Source of the DNA: Chlorokybus atmophyticus
Taxonomy: Eukaryota; Streptophyta; Chlorokybophyceae; Chlorokybales; Chlorokybaceae
Direction of reading: 5' to 3'
Assembly: GCA_009103225.1 (NCBI GenBank)
Contig: RHPI01002533.1
Coordinates: 1,161,692 to 1,225,691, forward strand
DNA: 64,000 nucleotides
How positions within the stretch are numbered: position 1 is the stretch's first letter; each line of letters starts with the position of its first letter. Positions 46,403 through 57,228 of the stretch are shown here, piece after piece. The notes beneath the pieces are model-generated. The model did no database searches and had not been told where the DNA came from. It worked only from the letters and a program-made list of their open reading frames with translations. Made by a program: the position numbers and the translations under genes.

Positions 46403-47410
46403 GCGACAACAGCTTCAACATGCATGAAATAAGCATACGCCCAACATAACATGCAGTGATACGTCGCGGTCCACTCTGCCGAATTACCTCCGCAGCATCC
46501 ACCACCTGTCCACTAACCATATGTCCCGGTGTTGTTCATGAAGAAGCGCATGGGTTCCCCTCGCCACTGTCGAAGCATGAGCGCGAGCACGATTCGCACA
46601 CGCACTGCACGCAATGGAAAAACTCGGGTTCCTTGCACAACACTTGGCCGAAGCGGCAGCCAAGCACGTCGACGTTGTGTGTGGTGTGATGTCAGCAAGC
46701 AGCACTAAAACCGTGGCACACTGTCTGCACTCGCTGGCATTCGGTCAAGTGTGCTCGCATTTGCTGCCTACGGCCATTGGCACATACGTACGCATTGCAT
46801 TATGGGCACCAAGCATAGTCTTCTAGGTGAGGGGGATTCAACTGCTGCCGCCGACATCATGCAAAATATGAATCGGCACGGCTACCCACAAACCGAGCGA
46901 GACTTTAGAGTATGGGCATCAATTTAGGGTTGCCAGCTTACGAACCCAAAATGGGTCAAACTTCAAGTGAAGCACGACTGTACCATGGACGAAATTGCAA
47001 ACCCATGCATGGTACTACATCAACATGAATGATACATCATCTGTTCATGGTACTACAGTACAAGGATACTCGCATACTACCACGATCGTAGGGTAATACC
47101 GTGCTGTTATTTCATGGAACCTAGAGCGCTGTCCGAGTTTGTTGCTGTCAACCACGCTGAGAATCAGCGCGGTATGAAAGCCATGCACTGACGCATGCGC
47201 CAGGCAGTCATCATACACATGTACAGCCAATGCTTCTGACAACAGCAAATCTCGGGTGCACCATGCACCATGCTGCAACTATACATGTACCTACATGGTT
47301 CACAGGAAGCCAACACAAAACTACAATACATGCACAATTGTCATCAAGGCGGGGGCCAAATCTCCGCCGACACGTTGACGTCTCGCATCAGGCGTGGCGA
47401 CCAAAACGGG
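46403..47410. other. No clear gene; GTACCAT/ATGGTAC motifs
   Basis: Upstream of the methyltransferase start, minus frames at 46,484-46,705 could be a 5' exon but show no known domain. Between 46,979 and 47,060 GTACCAT or CATGGTAC occurs several times, as in the inverted repeats at 41.6 and 51.5 kb. This is consistent with internal or subterminal repeats of one transposon family. Confidence 0.4.
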
Positions 47411-48140
47411 TGAGGTTGCTTGCAGAAGGGACACGCTTGTAGATTCCTCGATTATTTGCCACGGTCGTCTGATGTGCTATGATGCAGACATGGCACATCG
47501 CTTTCTTGCAACAGGGCGTCTCCCCATCCGCTGGGGGGGGTGGCTCTTCAATGCGACAAATCAGCACACATGGTGCACGCGGGTGTGCAAGCCGCCTCTG
47601 CCACCAAACTCTGTTATCGCGTTGCAGGCGTAACGACTCCCATCTAAATGGCGCAGCATAACGCTCCTCTGCCTACTCGATCACCTGTTGCCCATCCTTC
47701 GCCATACACCACCTGCTGGTTTTGGTGGTCTCGTCCAGCATGCGTTCATCAAGGCCCTCGACATGGCTGTCGTCACTCGTGTACTCCCCCGCAACGCCAT
47801 TTTCTTCGAGCTTCCACAGAATCAGCTCAACGTGCCGTATGACATACAGCCACTGCCAGCCAAAGCATGCCAAGTACAGCTCGAATGGTTTTACTTGCCA
47901 CCCAGTATGTTTGCTCAGGTAGTGGCACACATCTCGACCCGCATCAGTCGACATCGACAGTACATCTGCTGCAGCAGATCAAAGATCTGCTCCGCGGATA
48001 ACTCTTGCACATTGCCGGGTTGCTGCGGCAGCAACAACACCATCATATTGAGAATGGCGAGGGGCAACAACGTACTACGGATGGCCATATTGTATCGTGT
48101 ATGGGTTCCAACCACGGCCAATCCCCAGAGGTCTATTTAG
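47394..48140 (+). pseudogene. Unidentified coding-like stretch
   Basis: Plus frames 47,394-47,633 and 47,688-48,140 are protein-like (MAHRFLATGRLPIRWGGWLF; NAIFFELPQNQLNVPYDIQP). The minus frame 47,673-47,954 is equally plausible by composition, so strand and function are unresolved. It lies between the methyltransferase and the OTU gene of the suspected composite element. Confidence 0.3.
47411..47590. repeat. Dispersed repeat, copy B
   Basis: This is the counterpart of window positions 1-180. The conserved block includes GCACATCGCTTTCTTGCAAC and CATCCGCTGGGGGGG. It lies in a 79-codon open frame (47,394-47,633) that reads MAHRFLATGRLPIRWGGWLF, so the repeat may be coding. Confidence 0.85.
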
Positions 48141-48684
48141 ACCGCACTCTCCGCGTTTGCTGCCACTTATTGCATACTTTTGTCACCCACCTCGAGGCAT
48201 GCCGCATGCGGTGATGCAGCGCGTCTTGGGCATATTGTAGGGCGATCAACTCCTTTGCACTACGAGTCAGCCCCTTAAAGCGTCTGTGCGTCGGTGCTTT
48301 GAGCTTAGGCAGCTCGTGCCGCACCGGCTGTCACTCTGGACAATGCTGAGCAGCCACTTGACGCTGTAAACCCGCCTGTGCCTACTCAGGACACACAGTA
48401 AGCCCCAGTGAGGCTTCAAGGCGCTGTGCTTCTTTTAACGTTGTAACAATGCCTCACCTTTCCTTTTTTGGTCCTGTCAGCGTCCTTGGTTCAACAACCT
48501 TCTTCTTTTGTTTTTTGTCAACCTACACATCCTGGCAGGCGCTCTCCGTGGCACTGTCACTCTGAGGAGGCAAGGCGTTATCTTCTTGCTCGACAGTCTT
48601 GCGCTTGTTGGTTGCCTCCCGTTCCTCCACGACCTCATGTTGCTTCATGAGGTCGAGCATGAAGCCTTTGTCTTTCAGCGCAGC

Positions 48685-50477
48685 TTACAAGACACCTCGA
48701 TCAATCTCTTTACCACCAAGACAGGCTGGGATCAATGTGGCAAGCTTAGAGGGAGAGGGCGAGCTACAGCTGCTTCTTGATGGAGATGCCGCAGGATGGT
48801 CAGAATGCGGTGGCAAGTGAGTCTCCGCGGCAGGAAGGGAGGGTGCTGAATTGTTATTGCGAGCATGTGGCTGTGGTTGAGGGGAGGCAAGATGTGCAGA
48901 ACACTCGGCTACTTCTTGCCTAGCACACGAAGGTGAGGCCTGAGGCGTTGGCGCAGCACTCTGGGTCACAGCCGGTGGTAGCGGGGAATCGGCAAAGCCA
49001 TTCCGCCACTCTCCGATCAGGTGTGTTACCTCCGGTGGCACTTCATGCATAGGCCACGACCACTGTTCGGTGCTTGCAGGCTTGAGAAGCCAAAAGTGTG
49101 CTTCTGGCTCATCAGGAGCAGTGTTGCCCACCACCAGAACTGAGTCGGGGGCTTCTATATTTCCAACCCAAAGTGCGCTGCTGGGCCGTGGCACCCACTC
49201 CCCAGGCTTGCGCTGAACGGTCACGCAGCCAATCAACAAGCCCAGCTTGTTGGCAAACATGGTCATCTGTAGGTGCTCGACGTACACATCTTTTCTCCGC
49301 ACGATCTGTCGCACCTTGGCCATGGCTATGTCAATGTTGCAATTGACATCAGCCAGCATGGTCGCAGGCAGATTGTCGTAATACTGCGCCATCTCTCCCG
49401 CGGCACCAGTGGCTCTGCAGAAGTTTAGGATTCTGCTCGCCACGCCTGCATCGACAGCCTTGGCGGTGATGTTGCGGAGAGTGTCCCCCCTGCCGTCGTC
49501 GTCCATGGTGTCCAGCCCTGGCCCAAAATTTGCTCGAGCTGGGGCACTTGTGATCATCCAGGACACTTTGCACTATGGATGGCCTGGCGTGAAATACACA
49601 ATGGTAGAAGCAATTACCATCCGTTGGCGCATTGAAGTGGTCCCATGAGGCGAGCTGGCCACCTAGCATGACTGATGGCCGTATGCGAGTTGCGGCCAGC
49701 TTCTTTGATGACTCGCGGGCAGGTGGTGACCCTTGCTGCATGCGTATACAGCACTCAAATGGTGTGTCCAACTGTGGACGGCAAGAATCACAGTAACTGA
49801 TAAAGTACCTGAGTTTGGGGCAGACTGCCGGCTTCAACTTGCAGCGGGTGGGGTAAGGTAGGTGCAGAAGCCACATCGGTTGTTGCATTGTGCTGTGGTC
49901 TTGCCGGTGGCGGCATGAAGGATTGTTGCCCCGCAATCACCGATGCTGCTCGTGGAGGAGATGGCAGTGCATGAAGGACTGGTACCGCAGAAGGTGGTTG
50001 CGCTCTGGCTGCGAGGGGAGCATGAGCGGCAGGTGAGACCACTTGTGCATGCAGCAAGGGGGGCTGTATACTGGGCCCAGGATAAGATGGCTCACAATGT
50101 TGCAAAGGACGAATATAAGCTTATGCAATGCCTGACGCATTGTTACCAAGGCATGAGCATAAAAGACAGCGACTTACCTCAATGGCCCGTGGGCTGCATG
50201 GAGCAGGGGAAGCCATGGGGGCTGACAAGGTGGTATTGGGTGCAGTCTCTCTGCCACCCTCGATCGCAGACTCGTCATGGAGCTCGTGAGCCATGGGCAC
50301 ATCATGCGCCACTACCCCAATGGACATGTCGGGCTTGAACACGCCAACATGCATGTTAAACTGATGCCGCATTGCCGCCGCGCCCATCAGCAAGTGGGAT
50401 TGAAGGACCGGTTCATGGGATGAATCCAGGCTTGCATAGGAGCTCCAACAGGCCATATTGCACTGTGGTGCTGTCAA
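48685..50477 (-). pseudogene. OTU-like cysteine protease gene (transposon-associated)
   Basis: The minus strand encodes an OTU-type domain. The catalytic motif is FNAPTDGNCFYHCVF (Asp-Gly-Asn-Cys, about 49,615-49,660), then helices (DVYVEHLQMTMFANKLGLL) and a C-terminal His strand EPEAHFWLLKPAS near 49,100. A Ser/Pro-rich tail follows to 48,685. Upstream exons include a Pro-rich stretch (49,830-50,105) and an N-terminal exon ending at a GT donor near 50,180. Between the catalytic motif and the rest the frame shifts once (about 49,540), so it is damaged or has an unrecognised tiny intron. OTU enzymes cut ubiquitin or polyprotein chains and occur in several transposons. A host role cannot be excluded. 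Confidence 0.6.
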
Positions 50478-50479
50478 CC

Positions 50480-51430
50480 AATCACATGTGGGTTAGCTGC
50501 ATGCTTGCGACTGCAATTGCAATAGTCAACTGCGTCACACCATCATCAGTTGGTTGCTTCGAACAATCACCTGCGGCATTGCTGGTTGATGCACGAATGA
50601 TTGCATGGACTGCGTCATTGCTGGTTGATGCACTATTGGTTAAATGCCGGACGAATGGCCACGCGCTCCTGTGCTCAAACCCAGCATACTACGTTCGGCA
50701 CACGCGCGCGACTTCGCACGCTCACGCACATCCTAGCATGCAAAGGTAGGCATGCATTGGAGGTGCATGTGGTCAACATGCACAGCGAGATTGGCAACAA
50801 CATGCCGCCCAGCTCTGTCTATCTGCTCTGGCTTCCAATGTCGGCTTGACTGTAGGGTGGGTATGGGTGAATAGTGGAGGCCTGCAGCCACGCTACATGT
50901 ATCACATGGACTGCGCTAAAAAACAAATTGCTCTTGCAAGGAATTGCACGTGATTGTTGAGCGTACCGCTGCATTCCTTTGTGCTTGTTTCCACAGCCGC
51001 AATTGGTCCCGCATGCTTCTGACAAGGGGCTCCAAGGACTGCAGCTCCTGATCCACTCCTTTTTGCAAAAAGCGAGCCACCAAGCAGCTCTATGTGTGAA
51101 GATGGTCCTTAATGGCTTGCCTGCTGGTTTGTCCAATGTTGGTGATGCATGTTGGACAGCCCCATTGCTGACGCCTGCCATGATCCATGACGTGGCGTCC
51201 GGTAGTAGCTGGCTTCGCTGCTTGAACTCTTACGACCACAACTTCTCGCAAGATGCGCCACGCCACCGCCGCCGCCGCCTCCTCCGACTCCTGGTCCTCC
51301 GCCTCCTAGTCGAACCCAGGCCCACTATGCCTGACATTCGACTCGTCATAGACTTGGTGCCCCTGCGTGCTATCATCCGACCATCAATGAAGCGTGTTTG
51401 GGTGAATGCACGCTAACTCCCATTTGGACT
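50480..51430. other. No recognised gene
   Basis: Short frames only. 50,560-50,640 holds a direct repeat (GCTGGTTGATGCAC twice). 51,250-51,310 is a CCGCC/CCTCC-rich stretch. Confidence 0.4.
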
Positions 51431-51431
51431 G

Positions 51432-51605
51432 ATCGAGCAATGCCTCTGTCGTACCATGAATGGTACGACAGAGCCATTGTACGGCAATGGCTGGGGTTGG
51501 ACAAGAGATGCTTCTGTCGTACCATAAATGTTACGACACAACCATTGTTACCAATGGTTGTACGAAGCATGGATGGCACGAATGCATAAGTCGTACCATT
51601 AACCA
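51432..51605. repeat. Inverted repeat, right partner, with nested GTCGTACCAT dyads
   Basis: CTCTGTCGTACCATGAATGG continues into TACGACAGAG to make a dyad, flanked by GAGCCATTGTAC, the reverse complement of the flank at 41.6 kb. A second, diverged dyad (TGTCGTACCATAAATGTTACGACA) and a GTCGTACCATTAACC end follow within 170 bases. The block could be a terminal region of the composite element or an independent small inverted-repeat element. Confidence 0.55.
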
Positions 51606-51766
51606 CAGGAGCAAGGACGCACTACAAGTGCAACTCTAGTGCGGGACACTAGACGTTCAAAACCGCCTTATTTTCGTTTTCGCGCCTCGTACATTCGGGC
51701 GGGCCAACTGGAGGCGGCAGCGCCACCATCAGCTAGACAGGCGGCACCCGACTATTAGTTAGAGAG

Positions 51767-53597
51767 ATGCCTCGTGGTCCATCCGTAGGTGCACCTCGTC
51801 GTGGAGGTCGGCGCCAGTTGTTCACATTGCCCCCAGTGTTCAACCAGGCAACCGTCGTCGCCAACCAATCGCAGCAAAACCCCGCGCTAACCCCCAGCAC
51901 ATCACAACAACTCCACCTGACACCGCAGTAGCAAGGGCAAGCTAGACTGCATGCGTTTTTGATGCACTGTGCACGTTGCTTCTTGCTCAACTTCTAAGTT
52001 GGATGCTTGCTTCTTTCATGACCGGCACAGTGACTCACTCAATGCGTTTCGGATACATTGTGCACATTGTTCTTTCGCAATTGTGAGGGTTGCATCTTTC
52101 ATGGCTGGCAGCATCTCATGTGGTTGTGCTTGCAGAGGGTCGATTGGAACCCCCAACCCAAACTCGTTTCGCCGTGACGTGGCAACCTCGGCCTGTCAGC
52201 AACCCTTCCCCAAGCAAGTGGAAGATTGGCAACGAGGTAAGCACTGTGTGACACTATGACACCGTGTGTATGTGTGTAACGGATTGTTCTTCTGTGGACA
52301 GCATTTGCGAGATGCCGTCGTTGAAATCATAAACGGCTACTGGGTAGAGAGCCACGTTTATCCCAAGGAGGACACTATTCGTAACGTCATGTGTCAGGTG
52401 CTGTGAATGCTTCATGACCGCACTGCACCATGACACTGACCAGCCTGCCCGTGACAGGTAGTTGGCTTCGACCATGACGACGAGGCCGATGCGGCCAAGT
52501 CCTATGAGGTGTACTGGACTCCCCAGGAGTGCCCCTTCCACTGGAGTGTCGCCTTGAAGAAAGCTATGCAGGTCCGGTCTGAGAACGTCACCAAGATCAA
52601 GCATGTCATTGAGAAAGAGTACAAGTGAACACTTTTTAACAGCAACAAGCGCAAGTGAGTTGGGTCCCTCACCACCATGTCTGCTATGCAACACTGCCTT
52701 CTTACTCAGCCTCCATACACACGTACGCATCTCGCATATTGTAACCGATTCAATCAGGCACATTGACGCCCTAATGGACCCCGAGACCCAAAAAGCCCAG
52801 ATGCGCAGCGCGCTCCAAAGTAAGTCACATGCACTATTCTAGCCTAGTGCAGGCTCAACTTGAACTATCTATAACGTGGCCAATGCCTTGTTGGTATGAC
52901 TGTCGCAGACAAGTCATGGCGGAGATTTGAGGTGATCGACAATGCAGACCCGGAGCGGAAGAGATACATTCATGAATGAATGGGGCAATCCCATAATTTG
53001 GCAAATAATCGTGCAATGCTGGTCTTACGCCGTCACTACACCTGGTCGCCGGCAGCTGACAGCCAACCACCTTGCATACCTGTTGCTTACGGTGAGCACA
53101 CTGAACTCCATCATTAGCAATTCCGGAATGCTGTAGCCCCAAACTACAGGCTTGCAGACGCGTTGCAGTGAATAGTGGCTTGCGATGCCACTAAGACATG
53201 CATGTAAACTACGCAGGTGGAGCGCATCCTTAAGGGCAAGGATAAAGACCCTCTCCTAGCTGCCAGCATCGACACACATGAAGAGTACCTCAGCGAAATC
53301 AACACCATGATCATGTTAATGATGCGGGAGATGAGGCAACGGTACGCAGCCCTCCAGCCATTCACCCTTGTGAAACGCCGCACTGCATCTTGTGTCGATT
53401 ACCTAAAAGATCTCAATCGGCGTCGGGCGCAAGAGACAGCAGCTCGTGACCCGCTCGCAAAGGCAGAAGCGGCATTTGATTGGCTGACACAACCGTTTGA
53501 GGAGGAAGAGCAAGCTCCGGAGTCTCCTCCACAGGCCCCAGCACGTGGTGCTTTGTTCCATGATGACGAGCAAAGCGACGATGGAGAGGAGCTGTAG
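51767..53597 (+). pseudogene. Multi-exon gene of unknown function with a 4-base duplication
   Basis: The start is MPRGPSVGAPRRGGRRQLF. Later exons join in phase across GT-AG introns: 52,302-52,397 (AVVEIINGYWVESHVYPKED), 52,458-52,624 (SYEVYWTPQECPFHWSVALK), 52,758-52,819 (IDALMDPETQKAQMRSALQ), about 52,908-53,092 (WRRFEVIDNADPERKRYIHE) and 53,217-53,597 (VERILKGKDKDPLLAAS to an acidic end). In the fifth exon ATGA is duplicated (near 52,973). Removing one copy in thought restores the frame into a Trp-rich stretch that splices in phase to the last exon. The join of the first two exons is unclear. I do not recognise the family. The regular splicing shows it was a real gene; the duplication is a recent mutation or a sequence error. 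Confidence 0.6.
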
Positions 53598-53599
53598 CG

Positions 53600-53950
53600 C
53601 AGTTGGTAGTCCGTTTAGCTGGTAGTGTACATAGCTACACGTGTCTTGTGACTGAGTGTTGTGCATCGTAAACCAGCTCAGTCAATCGCCATTATGCTCA
53701 TGCATGTCAATATTTGCATCCTTATGATACACAACGAAACTGCATTCGAGTCATATAATCGAACTACAAGCCTTGGCAAGTGACTGAGAGACATTGTACA
53801 CATTTCAGGTACATGTACACAGCACAGGCACATAACAATGCTGGCAGTCAGTAACAGTCGCGTGTAGTCAAGGTATGCAAATACATATGATGACAGTTAG
53901 GCATTGGTCACCTTCAGTTGTTAAAGAATGCCTTAGTTTGTCAATAATTA
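53600..53950. other. No recognised gene
   Basis: This is AT-rich flank between the unknown gene and a minisatellite. Nothing is recognised. Confidence 0.4.
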
Positions 53951-54215
53951 CCTAATTGGTGCTTGTGAATTAGGCTTAGTCGCCTGCGCTGGACTGGTGT
54001 GTATCCTGCAGGTGCCTGTCACATAGGCTGAGTCACCTAAGTAAGATTGATGTGTAATTTGCAAGTGCATGCTAATTAGGTGTAGTCACCCGTTAAAGCC
54101 TGATGTGTAACTTACAGGTGCCCGTTGATTAGTTGTAGTCACTTAGTAAGGCCTGATGTGTAACTGACAGGTGCCTGTTAATTAGGCATAGTCAACTGTC
54201 AAAGACCTATTTGTA
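53950..54215. repeat. Minisatellite, five copies of a 53-base unit
   Basis: The motif AGTC with its flanks (TTAGGC-TAGTCACC) recurs at 53,978, 54,031, 54,084, 54,137 and 54,190, exactly 53 bases apart. Units share GATGTGTAAC and CAGGTGCCTGTTAATTAG with about 75-85 percent identity. The last unit is also the start of dispersed repeat R. Confidence 0.85.
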
Positions 54216-54356
54216 ACAAAAAGGGCCTGATAGTAACGGAAGTTACTACTAGGTCCCTGTATCAAGATTACAGATGGATTGAGCTACGACAGTCTAATTA
54301 AGTATCCTCAGGTGCACGGCTGTTGCCAATATTTAGCCGGCAGGGAAAACATATTG
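54173..54356. repeat. Dispersed repeat R, copy 2
   Basis: This is the counterpart of 943-1,131. It ends at ACATATTGC, exactly where the Gypsy integrase frame of element 4 becomes readable, so its insertion or recombination defines the left end of that fragment. Confidence 0.75.
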
Positions 54357-55800
54357 CTCTGAGAACTACCGATGGGAAGATGGACTCGTCTTTCGGCATG
54401 TCCACATCCATGACAAGGATGTTCCAGCGCCGCACCGGCGCGAGGGCATCATCTCTGCACTCCACACAGAGTTGGGACACTCTGGTATCAAGCGCACCAT
54501 CAGCTTGGTGAGTGCCCAATACTGGTGGCATGGCATGCACACCCAGGTTCGCACCTTTGTTGCAAACTGCACGCATTGCGATCCGGTGCGTGCCAGCCTC
54601 AACACCCGCACGCTGCATCCACTGCCTATCGCCGGCATGTTCTATCGGTGGGGACGAGACATCCTTGGAGATCTAGCACTCTCAGCTCGAGGCAACAAGT
54701 ACATTCTCGTCATGATCGAGCACTTTTCCAAGTGGGTTGAGCTGGTCCCCCTTCCCGACAAAAGCAACAGAGGAGCCGCTCAGGCTTTCCTCCACCATGT
54801 GCTTAGTCGCTTCGGCTTATGCACTGAAGTCATCACCAACCAGGGAGCGGAGTTTTGCGGCAAGTTCGACACCTTGCTAAATCGCTCCTACATCGACCAC
54901 CGGCGCACCTCCCGTGACCATCTACAGGCGGATGGGCTGGCGGAATGTACTGTCCAGACAATCAAGAAGGCCTTGCGCAAGTACGTCATCGACCACGAGT
55001 AGCGCACCTGGGATGACTACCTCCCCTGGATAGGATTGGGCTATCGGCTTTCCAGGCAAGCTGTTTGCGCATGTACAGCCCGTATCAGCTGCTGTTTGGC
55101 AGGGAACCCTTACTCCCCTTCCACGCACGAAAGGAGGTGGGACGCGTGCTGGACAACCTCGACAACCCTGTGGCTGCACGACATGCAACAGCGCGCCTAC
55201 CTGTTCGCACACGTCATCCCCATGGCCATGGGCAATCTCCGCATCGCTCAGCCCCGGGACACACTGCGCTATGAACGCGTCCGCAGTGGGTTCTACAATT
55301 AGCGCAGTTGCCGCTTCAAGGCGAGCGACTATGTCTACCGCATGAATCAAACCAAGGACACCCTTGACATCAGTGTCGAGCGTGTCGTCTACAAGGTCTT
55401 GAAGGTACTCCCCTCTGGTATGCTGCATTTACGCGGCAACAACGGCGAGCGCCTCAAGGACAGCATGGAGAACTGTGCTCCATGTCAGCTGCCACACATT
55501 GCAGGCTTCGACGTCATTCAGCACCCTCGACCCAGTCGCAGCAAGTGTTGCGTGAAGGGTGGCAATGCCGATGACGCACTCATGATGTTGTGCGGTGGCT
55601 GCAACAACGGTATGCACTGCTACTGCCTCGACCCGCCAAAACACTGTGCCTGTGGAGGCATATTAGTGTGAGGACTGCCGCGTCCGTGGTCCTCCTCATT
55701 CTCGATGAAGACTGCTCACTGAAGCAGAGACTTCCCCAGTTCACAGGGGGGGGTGGCTTGTTGACTTGCTCTTGTTAGCATTATCAGCCACGCATTTCCA
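54357..55800 (+). pseudogene. Gypsy integrase with C-terminal PHD-like finger
   Basis: The readable frame begins NYRWEDGLVFRHVHIHDKD. The HHCC zinc finger follows (HTELGHSG ... CTHC), then the core: first Asp in GRDILGDLALS, second catalytic site VITNQGAEFCGKF with Asn instead of Asp, and the Glu in ADGLAECTVQ. TAG interrupts after VIDHE (55,000) and after FYN (55,300). SPYQLLFGREPLLPF and YVYRMNQTKDTLDISVE mark the integrase tail. Last is a PHD-like finger, LCGGCNNGMHCYCLDPP and, after a one-base shift, CEDC; its first Cys pair is incomplete. Mutated Asp and stops make it inactive. RT and LTRs are absent. Confidence 0.83.
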
Positions 55801-57228
55801 TCACTTAGGGCGCACAGCACCACATCGTACCACATGTCGTCAGCCTCACATGTGTTTCCCCCACAAGTAGGTATAGGCAGGGGGGGATTCTTTGCCTTCC
55901 GTACTGTGCAGCTACACGACCAACAGTCCACAAGGCTGGCCTCATTCCCCATCATGACAATACGATTGAGAGCGACCTGGAGGGGCACGCGACCCTGCCA
56001 GGCCCAACACCCCTCCCCACTAAGAAAAACCGTATTGCGAACGATCATATCTTGCATTAGTAAAACAATCAGGCCGAGAATAGTAAGCAGACACATTGGT
56101 AAATCATGTTGAATTCGCACACAAGAAGATTGTCGGTATGTTACGATAGTCAGGAGCTGGGTGTAATACATAAGCATATAAACATCCATAATTACCACCA
56201 TGGTCTTTTATGGCTTGGATGGCCGGACCCCTACTATAACACGGTATGTACGATGCGATGTTGTGACGTCACAAAGTCACGTCATACATACATCATAATT
56301 GTTTACAAATGGTGTGTATCTAATAGCTTTGCATTATTAGATCAAAAGGTTGTCATGTATTTGTAAAAATATGTGCACATGTGCAACATATAGCTGTCCG
56401 CAAACGTGGATGAACGGTTTAATGACATGTGCTCCTCGATCGGCTTCATGTTACCATGTTCATTACGTGCTTTAGTACAGCACGCTACATATGGACTACC
56501 ACTTAATTTAAGTGATACACAATCACATCAGCATGCTACATGTGCTCGGGAGTGATGTGTCACAACAAGGAACGCAAGTTGCTTTCATATAAGTCCTGGA
56601 TATTGCGCCAGCTTGCTATGTCAACTCGTTCGACAACGGGGTGTGATAACCAACCACCGAGCGATTTTAAGTGTTGTACACTTGCATGTAGCATGCATGT
56701 ATATATACATGTTCCGCTGTACATACAACCTATCAACCCAAACCGCTTTAGCGACCTGCTTGATATCGAATCGAACACCAAGGGAACACTTAGTCACAAA
56801 CTAAGGCTTGACCGACGTCCACCACTAGCAGCACCCATATCATCGTGAGTGACACTCAACCACCAGCACACCCTTTTGCACATACGAGGAGATAGTCAGA
56901 GTGGAGCGTGCAAGAGTAGTGAATGCTACCAATGGCAAGCTGGGCATTATACACGCGCAATCCCATGAACGTCTGTTTATCCCACAACAAACAGATGCAT
57001 CCCTGCACGTGCGCAAGCGCCGCCTCTTAGTCCTCATGTTGCTGGTGGCACCACCTGCAATGTCTGGCATGTACACCGCAACCGCCTTGTAGAAGTGGTG
57101 CTTGCAAAACCCACTCTGTTGCAAGTCCTGCGTGCGTGCAGCATCTTGCGACAAGTAGCGGTGCAGGTGCCCCGTCCAGTCTTGCGGGAGATTGTCCCAT
57201 GCGGCCTCCACGCGCAAGATGCTCATCA
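55801..57228. other. No recognised gene
   Basis: Short frames only. A 161-codon minus frame (55,716-56,201) is open but matches nothing I know. 56,200-56,800 is AT-rich. Confidence 0.4.

Noticed and set aside
53950-54215. CRISPR array
   Set aside because: The 53-base units repeat along their whole length without unique spacers. This is a minisatellite in a eukaryotic genome.
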